In this document: in pieces, positions 42,551 to 55,100 of the stretch
Layout of the letters: every line of letters starts with the position of its first letter
How positions within the stretch are numbered: the first letter of the stretch is position 1
From: Agrypnia vestita
Lineage: Eukaryota > Arthropoda > Insecta > Trichoptera > Phryganeidae
Assembly: GCA_016648135.1 (NCBI GenBank)
Contig: JADDOH010014654.1
Location: forward strand, 1 to 64,000
Length of the DNA: 64,000 bases
Direction of reading: 5' to 3'
Translations under genes and position numbers: made by a program
Notes under the pieces: model-generated
Told to the model about the DNA's origin: nothing
Databases searched by the model: none
The model's input: the letters and a program-made list of their open reading frames with translations, nothing else

Positions 42551-43066
42551 TACAGGATGTAACAGAGCTAGTCCACAATACTTTACAAGTGGATTCGAAC
42601 TTGAATATGAGTCGAAAATGTTCAAGAAAACATGACCTAATATCAATAGTTAAGGAGATATGCGAAATCAAAGTTTGCATTTTTTAAAAATATTTCTGAC
42701 TTATTTTTTGCAAAACGTTGGACTATGTTTAGTTATACCTTATATGAGAAATTCATTATTTTTAATACAAGTCAAATAAAATTATACAAACCTTATAATT
42801 TCAATTGGAATTTTTTCAGAGTTTTTATTATTTTATTTAACTTTTATTGAAATGAAAGAATTTTTCGTAATCGATATAAGTTACTGTAAGGATATTTCAA
42901 CATCTTGTAAAAAAGAAGTCAGAAATATTTAAAAAAAATGCAAAATTTGATATTGCATAACTCCATAAATATTGATGTTAGGTCATGGTTGCTTGAACAT
43001 TTTCGACTCATAATTAAAGCAGGAATCCACTTGCAATACATTGTGGACTAGCTCTGTTATACCAAG
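42551..43066. mobile_element. Family B foldback element, complete copy
   Basis: The tips GTAACAGAGCTAGTCCACAA and TTGTGGACTAGCTCTGTTAT pair, and the arms continue through TATGAGTCGAAAATGTTCA, CATGACCTAATATCAATAG and GCGAAATCAAA. The central AT-rich part has CAATTGGAATTTTTTCAGAG. About 515 bp, non-coding. Confidence 0.75.
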
Positions 43067-43245
43067 TATAATAAAAACACGTCATTTTTTGGAAAAATAA
43101 TAAACGTTACGTAGAGGCAAACACATTATCTTGTAGAACATAAAATTTACTTTCGACTGAAGTAGAACTTCTACCAATTTGTTTTACCCTTGGCGCGAGA
43201 TTTAAAATTTAAAAAAGTAACCCATAATAACCAAGTTTTTATTAA

Positions 43246-43773
43246 ACTCCCTTCTTTTTATAATATAACAACAATTAAAGACGAATTAAAACACATAACA
43301 TAACACTTAACTTACAGTAATTTAATATACTTCTAAAATGTCAGATGTTTTGAGCTTTGATAAGACACTTCATGTCACACATTCACTTAAATTCTAAAAA
43401 CATTTGTTAGTCAATTAAGATTTTCGACATTCGTAGTGAAGTACCTATTATGTACACCGATGGAGTAATTCAAATTTAGAAAATATTCCGCGACGTTATC
43501 GGGCCGCCGTTGCTAGTAAGCAAACTTTTCAAATGATTCCAATTTGAAAAAACCAATAAAATTTCTAAAAATCCGAAATTATACTATAATTATTATTTTT
43601 TGTAACGAAAATTTGATAGATCTTCTTGGTCGTCGCCACGAGTCTACTTGCCAAGTTTCAGCTCGATTGGATCACGGGAAAAGGGTTAAAAATCGATCCA
43701 AAGCTTTTTCACCCGGCAATCCGGCAAGCAAGCAAGCAAGCAAGCAGACGCCACGAGTTAATATAAAGGTAGT
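43246..43773 (-). mobile_element. ACTCCC-family element, inverted copy
   Basis: It starts ACTCCCTTCTTTTTATAAT and ends with the degenerate GTTAATATAAAGGTAGT. The interior is the inverse of 5361-5865, including ATACCTATTATGTACACCGA and CTTGCCAAGTTTCAGCTC. The open frame at 43544-43804 is a by-product. Confidence 0.65.
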
Positions 43774-44209
43774 AAAAAAGATCAGTACTTATATTATCTC
43801 CTAATATTATTATACTCGTAAGATAAGATTGCTACTTTATAGCTATATGTTCAATTTGAATACATCAGTGTTCGCATTATGTCTGTTTAAAACTAAATAT
43901 ACATACACACATGTAGCGTTCGTATATAATGTTGGGCGCGCAAGCGCCATTTAATACGAAATATGACTTGAATGAAGTTTCCGCATTGGGATCAATATAA
44001 GTACCTACAGAATATATTACTATAATATGCTAATTCCTTAAAATTATTCTTATTATAAGCCAGTGAGCCAAAAAATGGCATGTTAGGTTGCGTGAAGCCC
44101 GACAAACCCACTTGATTTCATTTTTAATGTGCTTACTTTATCAATAACGAATTACAATCGATTTGTTAATGCCTTTGTTATAAATGTTAGTTTTAAATAG
44201 TGTTTGTTC

Positions 44210-44790
44210 AAATTTTTTAGAATACAGTACTGAATTTTGTCTCAGGGACATCAATTAATCAAGATATATTATAAATGTCTCATAGAGACGAAATTATTAT
44301 TATATATTTTTTTAAATATGTAATTTCGTCTCTATAAGACATCTATAATATATCTTGATTTCTGATGTCCCTGGGACGAAATCCAGTACAGTGTTCTGAA
44401 AAATTTGGTCTAAAAAGTGGTCTAAAAAGGAGTTCAAAAAATTGAAATGATATTTCAGGCGTACCTAGTGTAAAATCTCATTAAACATATAAAAGGATGT
44501 TGCTAAAAAATTTCAATAAAAAATAGATATCTCATTAGTGACATCTGTGGTTAATTGAGGAGAACGAAAAAGCTTTGGATGCCGGTCGCGCTAATGATTA
44601 TTACAAAATACCTATGAAAAGGGTTGCAAAAGTTAAACATATACCTACAACTTACAAGAGTTTCATAGACGTGGTATTCTATCATGGGTAGAAACGGTGA
44701 ACGTTACATTGTGTAAAGTGATCACTTAAGTCAGCCGTACCAATAAAAAAAAAAAATTTCGTCTCTATGAGACATCTATAATATATCTTG
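44210..44790 (+). mobile_element. Family A element with a collapsed palindromic end
   Basis: At 44215-44405 the two arms lie almost back to back: CAAGATATATTATAAATGTC and TCATAGAGACGAAAT face ATTTCGTCTCTATAAGACAT and ATCTTGATT. The outer blocks TGTCTCAGGGACATCA and TGATGTCCCTGGGACGAAAT also pair. The family centre (GACATCTGTGGTTAATTGAG, TTCTATCATGGGTAGAAAC, GTGATCACTTAAG) follows to 44740, with another arm to about 44790. Confidence 0.65.
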
Positions 44791-44959
44791 TTTAAATAAG
44801 AATATCATTTAAAAAAATTATATTTATGTTTTCTAGATTCATATTTTGCTCAATGTAGGGGTTATATAATATGTAATTACTAGAGACTGCCCATGCCATT
44901 AATTTAAGATGTTGATGGAGTGGGCAAAAATATTTAATCATATATTTTTTCAGTCATGC

Positions 44960-45075
44960 TACGGCCTGTTTAAGAAATCACTTTACACAATATACCGTTC
45001 ACCAATTCCACCTACGATAGACTACCACATCTATCAAATTTTGTTCCATATGTGAGTTATATTTTTATTACCACC
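44960..45075 (-). repeat. Family A fragment
   Basis: TTTAAGAAATCACTTTACAC and TCACCAATTCCACCTACGAT match the family A subterminal block in inverse orientation. Confidence 0.5.
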
Positions 45076-45500
45076 CTCTGTGATCGGAAACATTAAAAAT
45101 AATTAAAATTCTATTTATTATAAAAAGTCACTTGACACGAATTTAATCGTAGCACCGTTCTTAAGCTCACACTTATTGTCAGTGGAATATTTCACAGTTT
45201 CGCACTAATTCACATTACTGAAATCTTTTTCGTAAATCCGCTCAATTTCGCACTAAGTACTCGCTTGCGCAACATGTCAGTCGCTTGTTTTTCGTCTCTG
45301 GTCAACTCACGCGCGCTGGGATTTCTTTTACACAGAAGATCACAATGTTAAGGGTGTGATGTTTCGAGAATGTTCGACTAGTTTCTCCATATATAGCATC
45401 TTTTTGGCGCTCCACGGAGCGGGTTCAAGCCAAGGTTTTTTTTTTGCCACGAGTTCGGACGAAATTACGGACGTTGCAGATATTACGGGGACAGACAGAC
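45076..45500 (+). repeat. Interspersed repeat family F, copy 2
   Basis: AATTTAATCGTAGCACCGTT, CTTAAGCTCACAC, TTTCGCACTAATTCACATTA and TTCGAGAATGTTCGACTAG match 7170-7600 and 56330-56800. The end carries GACGGACAGAC-type microrepeats. Confidence 0.5.
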
Positions 45501-45837
45501 AGTCAAACGGATGGACAAAGAAATTATTGTATTTGGTAGCTTCGCTTAATTCATATCCACTTAAAAAATACGTATTACATCTCTCATTTGATTTATGTAA
45601 TTATCTACCTACCAAAACAACCAATTATTTATAATCGTTTTGCAGATGTATTGTGTATAATGATGTAATTCAAATGTTTTCGGCTCACGCGAGATAAAGA
45701 TGTGAAGGTCGCGTATGAAGGTGTCCCCTACAAAGGTCTCTCCTACAATATTGTCTTTTGTCCTTTGCCTATCCTTGTCAACTTACTTCCATTATTTAGA
45801 TAATTTGTTATATTTTATTTAATTATGAGTTAATAAT

Positions 45838-46144
45838 ACAGGGTGAAACAAAGCTAGTCCACAATACTTTTGAAAAAACGTTGAATTATCGTTACAGTAA
45901 AGATTACGAAAAATTCATTCTTTTCAATAAAAGTTAAATAAAATAATAAAAACCCTCATAAAATTTGAAGGTTTTTGTCATTTTATTTGACTTGTTTTAA
46001 AGGGAATGAATTATTCACATTAGATACTGTAATAATGGTCCAACTTTTTACAAAAAATAAGTCATAAATATTGGAAAAAGTACAAATTTTGATGTCGAAT
46101 ACCTATTGATATTAGGTCATGGTTGCTTGACCTAATATCAATAG
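45838..46144. mobile_element. Family B element, internally deleted, with a terminal hairpin
   Basis: The left tip ACAGGGTGAAACAAAGCTAG and family arms are present, but the element is about 200 bp shorter than 42551-43066. At 46103-46144 CTATTGATATTAGGTCA and TGACCTAATATCAATAG form a perfect 17-bp stem around the loop TGGTTGCT. Confidence 0.65.
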
Positions 46145-46399
46145 ATCAATGGGAAGGGAGGAGGAAGGAAATTAAAATTCACTATATTTATTTTAAAATT
46201 TATTTTGTTAGAAAACGGCTGTTTAGTGTTTTTTTACTAAATGATATTTTTAAAATTTTAATTTATCGCATGGTGTATCGTAATTTGTAAGGGAAAGTGG
46301 AATGGTATATTTGTTTTGCGTGGAGTCCTAAAAAGTATCAATGCTAAATTGGGAAATTCAATTTAATTAACATTAATATAAGTGTCTAATAAAAATAAA

Positions 46400-46700
46400 C
46401 ATTGTTTTTAGCACAAATTTATTGAAAATATCAACATGTTTCAGGACAAATGGTCCTTTTGTCAAAATACAATAAATTATATGTATATCCACTAAAAAAT
46501 TAAAAATCAAAAATCGAAGTAAAGACAATAAAATAACCTATGGGAAATTACTAAACATCTTTAAAAAATAATCATTTATAAAAAAGGACCTTGTTGTTAA
46601 TAATATTTAATTTACTATTAACACTTTTATTTATTTCCAAAATTTCTTATTTATCCAAATGTAATCTTGTATAATTTGTATGTAAAAATTTAAACTCTTA
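46400..46700 (-). repeat. Penelope-type repeat, strongly decayed
   Basis: ATTGAAAATATCAACATGTT, then TCAGGACAAATGGTCCT, match the hammerhead region at 20545. GAAAC and an AGGACC/GTCCT stem remain, but the CUGANGA box has become TTGACAA. The sequence to 46700 matches 20610-20850. Confidence 0.5.
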
Positions 46701-47459
46701 TCTTATCAATCAAATGATCATAACAAAATGATTATTCACAAATAAGGATTATTGCTACTTAAACACCTTAAGTGTTCCTTAACTCTAACATTGAAATTTA
46801 AATATATTTTTCTTGTATAAAAATAATTATATGACTACAAATCAATTTATAAACACCAGATTTAAAAAAAAATCATCCTTATAATGCTTTTAATTGAATT
46901 TTTTTTTTAAATTTAATTCAGTTTGGTTAAAATTTTTATCGAATTCGTACTAAAAAGTAATTTTAGAAATTTGGTTATGTTTAGTGAGTTGTGTTGTTAG
47001 ATGACAGATATTGACTTTTATACATAAATATATAGTTAAAAATCGCACCATCTGTAAATTCTGGCATAAAAATATTTCTTTTTAAAAAACACCTTGTAAA
47101 ATTCGGACAAATGATCGTTATAGAACGTCAATAATGATAACAGGGCATTCACAAAATCAGTTATTAAATATTTTTTGAATATTCCTGTTTAAAAAGGATA
47201 TTCTTGTGCTAAATTTAAAGAAAGATTTATCAAATACAATTCCATCGTAATACAGTAGTCGTCGCACAAAGTCGAACAAAGTCGATATACCAATTTTGCA
47301 TTTTTGGTTGTTGCTATGATATGTATTAGACACATGCAATAACCATTTACAATATTGTTTTGCGGATAACTTTCATATAATGACATATTTGTTTTTTATG
47401 CCGTTGTTCTTTATGTCCTTTTTTTTTAATTATTATTATTATTTTTTTTTATTTTTTTA
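46701..47459. other. Unassigned AT-rich stretch
   Basis: It ends in a T-rich and TTA-repeat microsatellite at 47418-47470 that may be the tail of the minus-strand LINE at 47460-48230. Confidence 0.35.
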
Positions 47460-48230
47460 TTTATTTTTTACATCTCAGACCCACAAAACATCACATTGAT
47501 ATTTATCTGTAGGTGCATCAATACATATATATATATAAATTGTATTTAACAGAAATACATTCATATTAATTAATTACAATAGGTCTTATAAACTCAAATA
47601 CAAATCAACAATACAATACAACAAATACAAGAAAAAATACAAATATTACCAAAATCAAAATAAGTCTCCTTTATTTAATAACATATTCATTAATTCTGTA
47701 TTTTGCCCTTTTTTATTAATATCCATTTTGACACGACATGGGATTTTATTTAATATTTTTGGTATGACATATTTTAATGTTCTTTGTCCATATTTATTTA
47801 TGACCTTCGGTATTCGTAGTCCTTCTTTAACCGTAAATCTGGTACTATGTTTATGAATCAATCTATGCTTATATGTCCCATCTTCATGATATCGTGTAAT
47901 TAGTTTGTACCACAAGATAGCATTAATTGGCATAGAGCCTTGTTTCTTGAAGAGTTCCTGTATATCTTTAGTAGCACTTTCTTTATTTATTAATTTTATA
48001 GCCGAATTTTGAATATTTTGAATTTTTCTAATATTAGTTTTGCAAGTTAGACCCCAGCTAGTTATTCCATACCTTATTACCGATTCCGCTAAAGATTGAT
48101 ATATAGTTTTCATAGTCTGTATCGGAACATAGTATTTAATCTTGTGCATACATTCCAATACAGTTCTCAACCTCTTACATACCTTATTTACCTGAATATC
48201 CCATTTGAATGAACCCCATCCTGAAATCAT
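47460..48230 (-). pseudogene. LINE 3' part: polymerase C-terminal domain and 3' UTR
   Basis: A 191-codon minus frame (48230-47655) reads WDIQVNKVCKRLRTVLECM, YYVPIQTMKTIYQSLAESVI, RYGITSWGLTCKTNIRKIQ, IQNSAIKLINKES and CRVKMDINKKGQNTELMNML. This is the post-polymerase region of Jockey/CR1-like elements: the W-x-x-x-V-x-x-LC...LR block, the long helix and the W-x-x-x-IQ-x-x-AI-x-I block. The palm is absent. The 3' UTR at 47480-47560 (ACAAAACATC, TATCTGTAGGTGCATCAATA) matches 59700-59770. The frame is unusually long and intact, so this is a younger copy than most here. Confidence 0.75.
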
Positions 48231-48739
48231 TAATGATCTGGAAAATACAAAATAAAAATAAAGATAAACTACGTCCTAAATACGACATTCTAATCTGAAA
48301 GACATGAATATGACAGTTGACCAGGATCTATATCTTACATAATGTGTGTACTGCGCGTGTTTCCGAAATATAAAGTTTGCGACTTGATTCAAATTTTATG
48401 TAATGCAATATTTTTCAAACTAAAAGTAGCTTTTTAATAAAACGATAAACAGTATAAATAGAAAACTTAAATACTTCTATATTTCGTCGACCTAGCCGCC
48501 ATTGCGGCGCAATAGCAAGTTTGACCAGTAACAAAAAAGAATATGGCGAGATTCACAGACAATTTTAAAACGTATATGTATTATAAATTAATAAATGTGT
48601 ATAAATATTAAATTCATTATTATTAGAAGTGACCATTTATATTGTATGTGTATAATATTTTAAATTTGTATTTAAGTTGAAAAAAAAAGAATTGGATTCT
48701 TAATAAAAAAATGAGGTTACCGTAAATTAAAATGAAACG
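48231..48739. other. Unassigned AT-rich stretch
   Basis: Nothing was recognised. Part of it may be LINE sequence that is too decayed to read. Confidence 0.3.
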
Positions 48740-48960
48740 TGTTGCATAAATCACATATATATACAACATCAAAAAATTCAAGAGGTATGGTGGGTAACCT
48801 TGGGTGGAATTGGTGAACGTTTCACTGTGTAAAATCACTTAAACTAGCCACATGTTGTAAGCTCCTTAACACCTTAAGACTTCCATATCAATTTTTTCTA
48901 TTCAAACTTCGTCTCTGTGAGACATCTATAATATGTCTTGATAAACAACAATAAAATATA
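48740..48960 (+). repeat. Family A fragment upstream of the P450 gene
   Basis: GGTGGAATTGGTGAACGTTT, TGTGTAAAATCACTTAA and ACTTCGTCTCTGTGAGACAT followed by CTATAATATGTCTTGAT are family A blocks. It ends 170 bp before the P450 ATG, so the proximal promoter region is partly mobile DNA. Confidence 0.55.
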
Positions 48961-49129
48961 TTCTAACCACGCTGTAATCTACAGAAGGTCAAATAAATTT
49001 GGCGTCTGAAATTTTTGTCTTAATGTCTTTTATGGCAAACAATTTTTATCAAACACGTCGGGCTGAATGTCAGGTAATCTGTTCTTATTAAATTGACATC
49101 GATAGAAGCAACACGTCTTTACTTTAAAC

Positions 49130-52100
49130 ATGTTTTTACTTTCGTCCGCATTCTGGATAAACTTAACATGCTTTTCGACGCTTTCTTTTGTGCTATTTTA
49201 TCTGTGGATGAAACACAGATACGGGTATTGGAAGAGAAGAGGAATCTTCAGTCCACCAGCCAAGTTTCCGTTCGGCCACATGGGACCAGTGGCCAGACAG
49301 GATACCCAATTCGGAATACACATGGCCCACGTATACATGGAAACCAGGCAGCATCCCTGCGTCGGCTTGTTCATGCTCCACAAGAAAACCCTGCTGGTCA
49401 ACGACCCGGACATGGTCAAGAACGTGCTTCAGAAAGATTACAACTACTTCCAAGGACACGGATTCAAAACCCACAAAGATCGAGACCCTCTATCGCAACA
49501 TTTGTTCAACTTGGAAGGCGAAGACTGGAAGAGGATCAGAGTAAAGCTGACTCCCACGTTTACGTCCAGCAAGATGAAATACATGTTCGACACCATCTCA
49601 GACTGTGCGGACGACATGGTGGAGCACGTCACGCAGGATGCCGTCACCGGGAACTCCATGGAAATGAAGGAGCTCATGGCCAAGTACGCGACAGACGTAA
49701 TTGGCTCCTGCGCCTTCGGCATTCAGATGAACAGCTTCAAGCATCCGGATGCTGAATTCAGGACCATGGGCAGAAAGGTGTTCAGCCATGGGATAATTAA
49801 ATCAGCCATTGAAATTCTGTCTTTTGTCGCGCCAACGTTGATCACGACACTTCGGCTGAGTTTTAACTTTCCGGATGTGACAAAGTTCTTCACTAAGATT
49901 GTGCCGGAAACCATCAAGTACAGGGAAGATCGAAACATAACCAGGAATGACTTTCTTCAATTGATGATTGACATGAAAAACAAGGAATCCAAAGCAGGTA
50001 TGCTATTATTTAGTTCAATCGTTTCAACGGCGTAAGTCGAAGAAATATTCCTTCCTCAAGCTACGATTCAATTTAATTTAATCCGATATCGAGTAATACT
50101 AGGATTTTTTACAACATATAGTTATTAATTACTATTATTACATTATAATTACGGCACAATTTTTTTTTCGTTGTTTCTTTCCCATCAATTACAGCTAATT
50201 ACATCAAAGTTTAGCAAAAAATAGCAGAACAAGTCCAAATTTCAACAGTTTTTTCTATAATAGATAATTATTAATACCAACTATATTATTTTTGCTGTCT
50301 GTCCGCCCGTCTGTCGTAACTTGGTGATCCATAAAGGTACAGATACACATGCCACTTAGTGGCATGCTCATAAATCAACCGACGGTTGGTATGGCTACTG
50401 GCGTGCTCGTTACTAGCAATGTGCTGACACACATGCCACTAATAAGCAAGGCCTAGAGAAGGTCGATACTGCGCATGCTCAAGTGGCTTTCCACTGCCGC
50501 CGCCGTGGGATCTCGTCTTTTATTTTCTATTTTTCTGTTATTTTGGTGTAGCTTTTACTTTTTATGTTATTTTCCTTGCATATAATTATGTATTTTGTTT
50601 TATTTTTAATAAAGACTTATCTTGAGGCGGGGACAGTGAATGGTTTTGTTCGAGCGGCCGTGCGGTAACTTCGCAACGGTTATACGACCGGTGCGGAGCA
50701 GCACGGTCCTGCTTGTTAGTTGAAAAAAAATGCCAACCTGGAGACGACTGAGTAGGACCGATATGGAAGCTTTTGCTCTTAGAACGGTCCTGGGTGAGCG
50801 GCGGGTACCATTCACTGCGCATGCTCACGTGCCACTAAATAAGCATATGTATCTGAGGCTTAACTTCTTTATGGTATAAAAACTTTTACAACTTTTACGG
50901 GTTGTTTTTTTACAGTCTAAATTGTTTAAAGTCTGCCTTTTAAAATATTATTTTAATAAAAAATTTATATTATTTTAAAAATTTAAAAAAATATTATTTT
51001 AGTAATAATTTATTCATACATCGTTTTTTAAAATATTATTTTAATTATCATTTATCACACTGTTTTCTCAAAAGGTTTTTTAAAATATTATTTTCATAAT
51101 CATTTAACCATAATTTAATTAATTATAATAATTGGTGACTCTGTCTTTCAATTTTCTTTTAAATAGAGATGCGAACACGGAATACGTGTCACACCAATAT
51201 TCTTACTGTTTTAAAACTAAGCTAAACGCTTGTGCTATGAAAATAAGACTAACTAATTGATGTGAAAATAATTATGACAAATACATAAAGATAACAATAA
51301 AAATAATATTAAAAATTAAATAAGATAACGCTCCAAACGCGATTTGTGATTTAAAATATAAAATGTAAATAAATTATGATATATCAGCTTTTGTAAATAA
51401 TAAAGTGCATCGCAGAACCAATTAGATTTCAGCAATAATATAGCATTTTGGGTGTTGAGAATATTGGTCTGGTGAAATTAACGATTTTGGATTGTCGGGA
51501 TCCTAATTTGTTATAATTTTAATTTTGATAAAATTATTATATATATATTTTTTAATACAGACGGTAAGTATTAATTTTGAAGAACCCCATTTTAAACTAA
51601 ACATAATGTTTTCAAATTCACGCCTAAAAAAACGAAATTACACGATTGGAAGCAGGGCGCGAATCTCGGATGCACAAATGCCAGCACGGTACCGTAGTGA
51701 CATTGCTACCACCGCCTCTCCGTGGATCATCAAAAATATACTATATATCCTAGGGCTTAGCAAAGACATGAATCATTTCACGTTCCGTGGTTTTTTGAAG
51801 TTTTGAAATTCCCGAAAAAAGTCTCTCATAATGCATATAAAAAATTACATTTATCATGGTTTTAGACTCTTATGATAACACTTATTTGAACAAGTACCTA
51901 CTCAAGTAAATAAATTTAGTATACATTTTCTAATGTTCACTTAATACATACTTTCCAGTTTTATTATAGGATATCATCCTAAATTATGTTTCACTTTCAC
52001 TATTCTACGTTATGTTCTAAGCCCTATGAATACCCAAAAAAGACTTGCACACCTAAATTCCCATTTTCAAATAGTTTCGCCTCTATGAGACATCGATAAT

Positions 52101-55100
52101 ATGTCTTGATTAATGATGCCCCCTGTGGATAAAAAATTAAATACAGTATCGTGTTCTTGAAAAATTTGAACAAACTCAAAATATTCTGAATATGTAAAAA
52201 GGAGCTTAAAACTTTTTGATTTTCAGGCGTATTCTAGTGCCAATGTTAATAATTGGGAAGAATGTTATATGCACAGACAAAGGATATTACTGTAAAAAAA
52301 TCAATCAAAAATAATAAAGAAATCTCATTATCAATGGTGATATCTGTACTGATGAGAATGACAAAAGTTTTCGACTGCAGTTGGTAGTAGTAATAAAAAT
52401 ACACATTGTTGAAGTGGTAGAAGTAGTAAAAATGCACATTGTTGAAGTGGTAGTAGTAGTAAAAATACACATTGTTGAAGTGGTAGTAGTAGTAAAAATG
52501 CACATTGTTGAAGTGGTAGTAGTAGTAAAAATACACATTGTTGAAGTGGTAGTAGTAGTAAAAATGCACATTGTTGAAGTGGTAGTAGTAGTAAAAATAC
52601 ACTTTGTTGAAGTGGTTGTAGTAGTAATAATAAACATTGTTGAAGTGGTAGTAGTAGTAAAAATGCACATTGTTGAAGTGGAAGTAGTAGAAAAAATACA
52701 CATTCTTCAAGTGGTTGTAGTAGTAAAAATACACAATGTTGAAGTGGAAGTAGTAGAAAAAATACACATTCTTCAAGTGGTTGTAGTAGTAAAAATACAC
52801 ATTGTTGAAGTGGTAGTAGTAATAAAAATATACATTGTTGAAGTGGTAGTAGTAGAAAAAATACACAATGTTGAAGTGGTAGAAGTAGTAAAAATACAAA
52901 TTGTTGAAGTGATAGTAGTAGAAAAAATACACAATGTTGAAGTGGTAGAAGTAGTAAAAATACAAATTGTTGAAGTGATAGTAGTAGAAAAAATACACTT
53001 TGTTGAAGTGGTTGTAGTAGTAATAATAAACATTGTTGAAGTGGTAGTAGTAGTAAAAATGCACATTGTTGAAGTGGAAGTAGTAGAAAAAATACACATT
53101 CTTCAAGTGGTTGCAGTAGTAAAAATACACAATGTTGAAGTGATAGTAGTAGAAAAAATACACTTTTTTGAAGTGGTTGTAGTAGTAATAATAAACATTG
53201 TTGAAGTGGTAGTAGTAGTAAAAATGCACATTGTTGAAGTGATAGTAGTAGTAAAGATTCACATTGTTGAACTCTTGTGTCACTTAAGCCACTTGTCTGC
53301 CGTACGATAGGTCGTAAGCCCAATGAACACCAAAAAAAAACTTCCATGTCTACTTTCCCATATAAAAACATCTTCTTCTTTATGAGATATCTATAATATA
53401 TATATATAATGATTAATAGCTTTGCTTGTTTGATTGCTCTGTTGTAGGAGACAGCCTTTCGATGGCCGAAATCACAGCTCAGGTTTTTGTATTCTTCTTG
53501 GCTGGTTTTGAGACAACATCCACCGCGGCGAGTTTCGCCCTTATGGAGCTGGCGAAGAATCCAGACGTCCAAGACACTCTGAGGGCGGAAGTGGACAGGA
53601 CAATCGCCGAAAACGGAGGGAAAATCACATATGAGGTGGTTAACAAGATGGCCTATTTGACGCAAGTTATAGAAGGTAATATTTTCCAATAGTTTGTTTC
53701 AAAGTTTAGTATGCAACGAAACGCGCGCGCATCATGCAACATAACGTTTTCACACCGCGAAGTCACGACTCAACAATCAAAAGCTTAGATAGTAATTTTC
53801 CGAGTGATATTTATAACAAGTGACGGTATTCCGGTGACACACTAAGTGTTATTTGAGATTTTTATGTGATTATATAAATAATTGGTAACCGATTTATTGC
53901 AATTCGATGGGAAATCATCGGTATTAGACAACTGTCATGTCTCAGTAACCACTCATCGATGTAACCACATACAAATCTCCAATAACCGTAACCAGTTAAA
54001 ATAACGGTTACCAGCTGAAATAATGGTTTGATCATCATCACTTAAGTGACGACATCAAGTTCTTTGAATATGCTGTTATAGAAACTGCATATGCTCCGAG
54101 CAATGTTAGTTAATAAAATACTGATATGTAAATTGCATATGCCCCGGGCGCTGCTATTTTGTTTATTTTCTATATACTTGCATAGGTTTCATAATATAAT
54201 TGTGATCAAATTCATAATGTGTAATTAATGTGATTGAATTATATTAGTTGGAACACAGCTGGACAGAATGCGCATGCGCAACGCAAGGTATACAACACAG
54301 TGCGTGGTTTTTAATGTAATCCAAAGAAATATATTATGACGTTGCCTAGACGACAAACCATTTCGTTTACAAAAAAAATGCTCCTCGGACTTACATGCAC
54401 ATCAAGCTCCGACCGCCAGACGGTATTGCAATGAGAATATGGGTCCGTTGATTAAATAAAATCCAAAATTGTACTTTATATAGCTAGAATACTACACATG
54501 ATACACATTGCTTTGTGGAAGAGGTATATTGTAAGAAAAATCGAAATGTCAGTTGACAATAAAATAACATTTATTCATTTAAATAAAAATGAATTCGCCT
54601 TCTCACAGGTTTAACAAAATTCAAATAATAAAAGTAAAGTTATTCTAGATTACGAAAATTGCACTACGATTACTTCAAAGTTAGTTCAATTACCTGAAAG
54701 ATAAATTTAGTAAAACTAAGATTTTCATACAAAAATAATATAAAGGTCTCATTTAAGGCCCATCATGGTATATTTAACAAACAAAATTTAATGATATCTA
54801 GTGCACCGTGATCCGCAAAATTCAAAGGATAATTACAATTTTACTGACAATTAAAATAAGAACAAGAGAACATCCTATAAGACTGCTCCAATATCACCAT
54901 AAAGATGAAAGAAAGTTCTATAGCAGGTTCTGTGATAATTCTTGAATAAGACAACTTGAGAAAATGTTACTTGAATCCAGTGAAATTTCATATAGGTTAT
55001 GTGTGCTCCCAAAGCGCAGTCTGTTCTGTCTGGTCAGTTCTGGACATCATTTATTTTTTCCATATTATAAATCTCGGGTAATCCTCCGATAGTTTATATA

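Noticed and set aside
49093..49755. 220-codon frame overlapping P450 exon 1 in another phase
   Set aside because: It is a shadow of the P450 coding sequence and has no motif.
52246..53689. Very long open frames on both strands (over 300 codons plus, over 340 and 450 codons minus) through the 33-bp repeat
   Set aside because: They are a by-product of a stop-free unit whose length is a multiple of three; they have no domain, start context or splice support.
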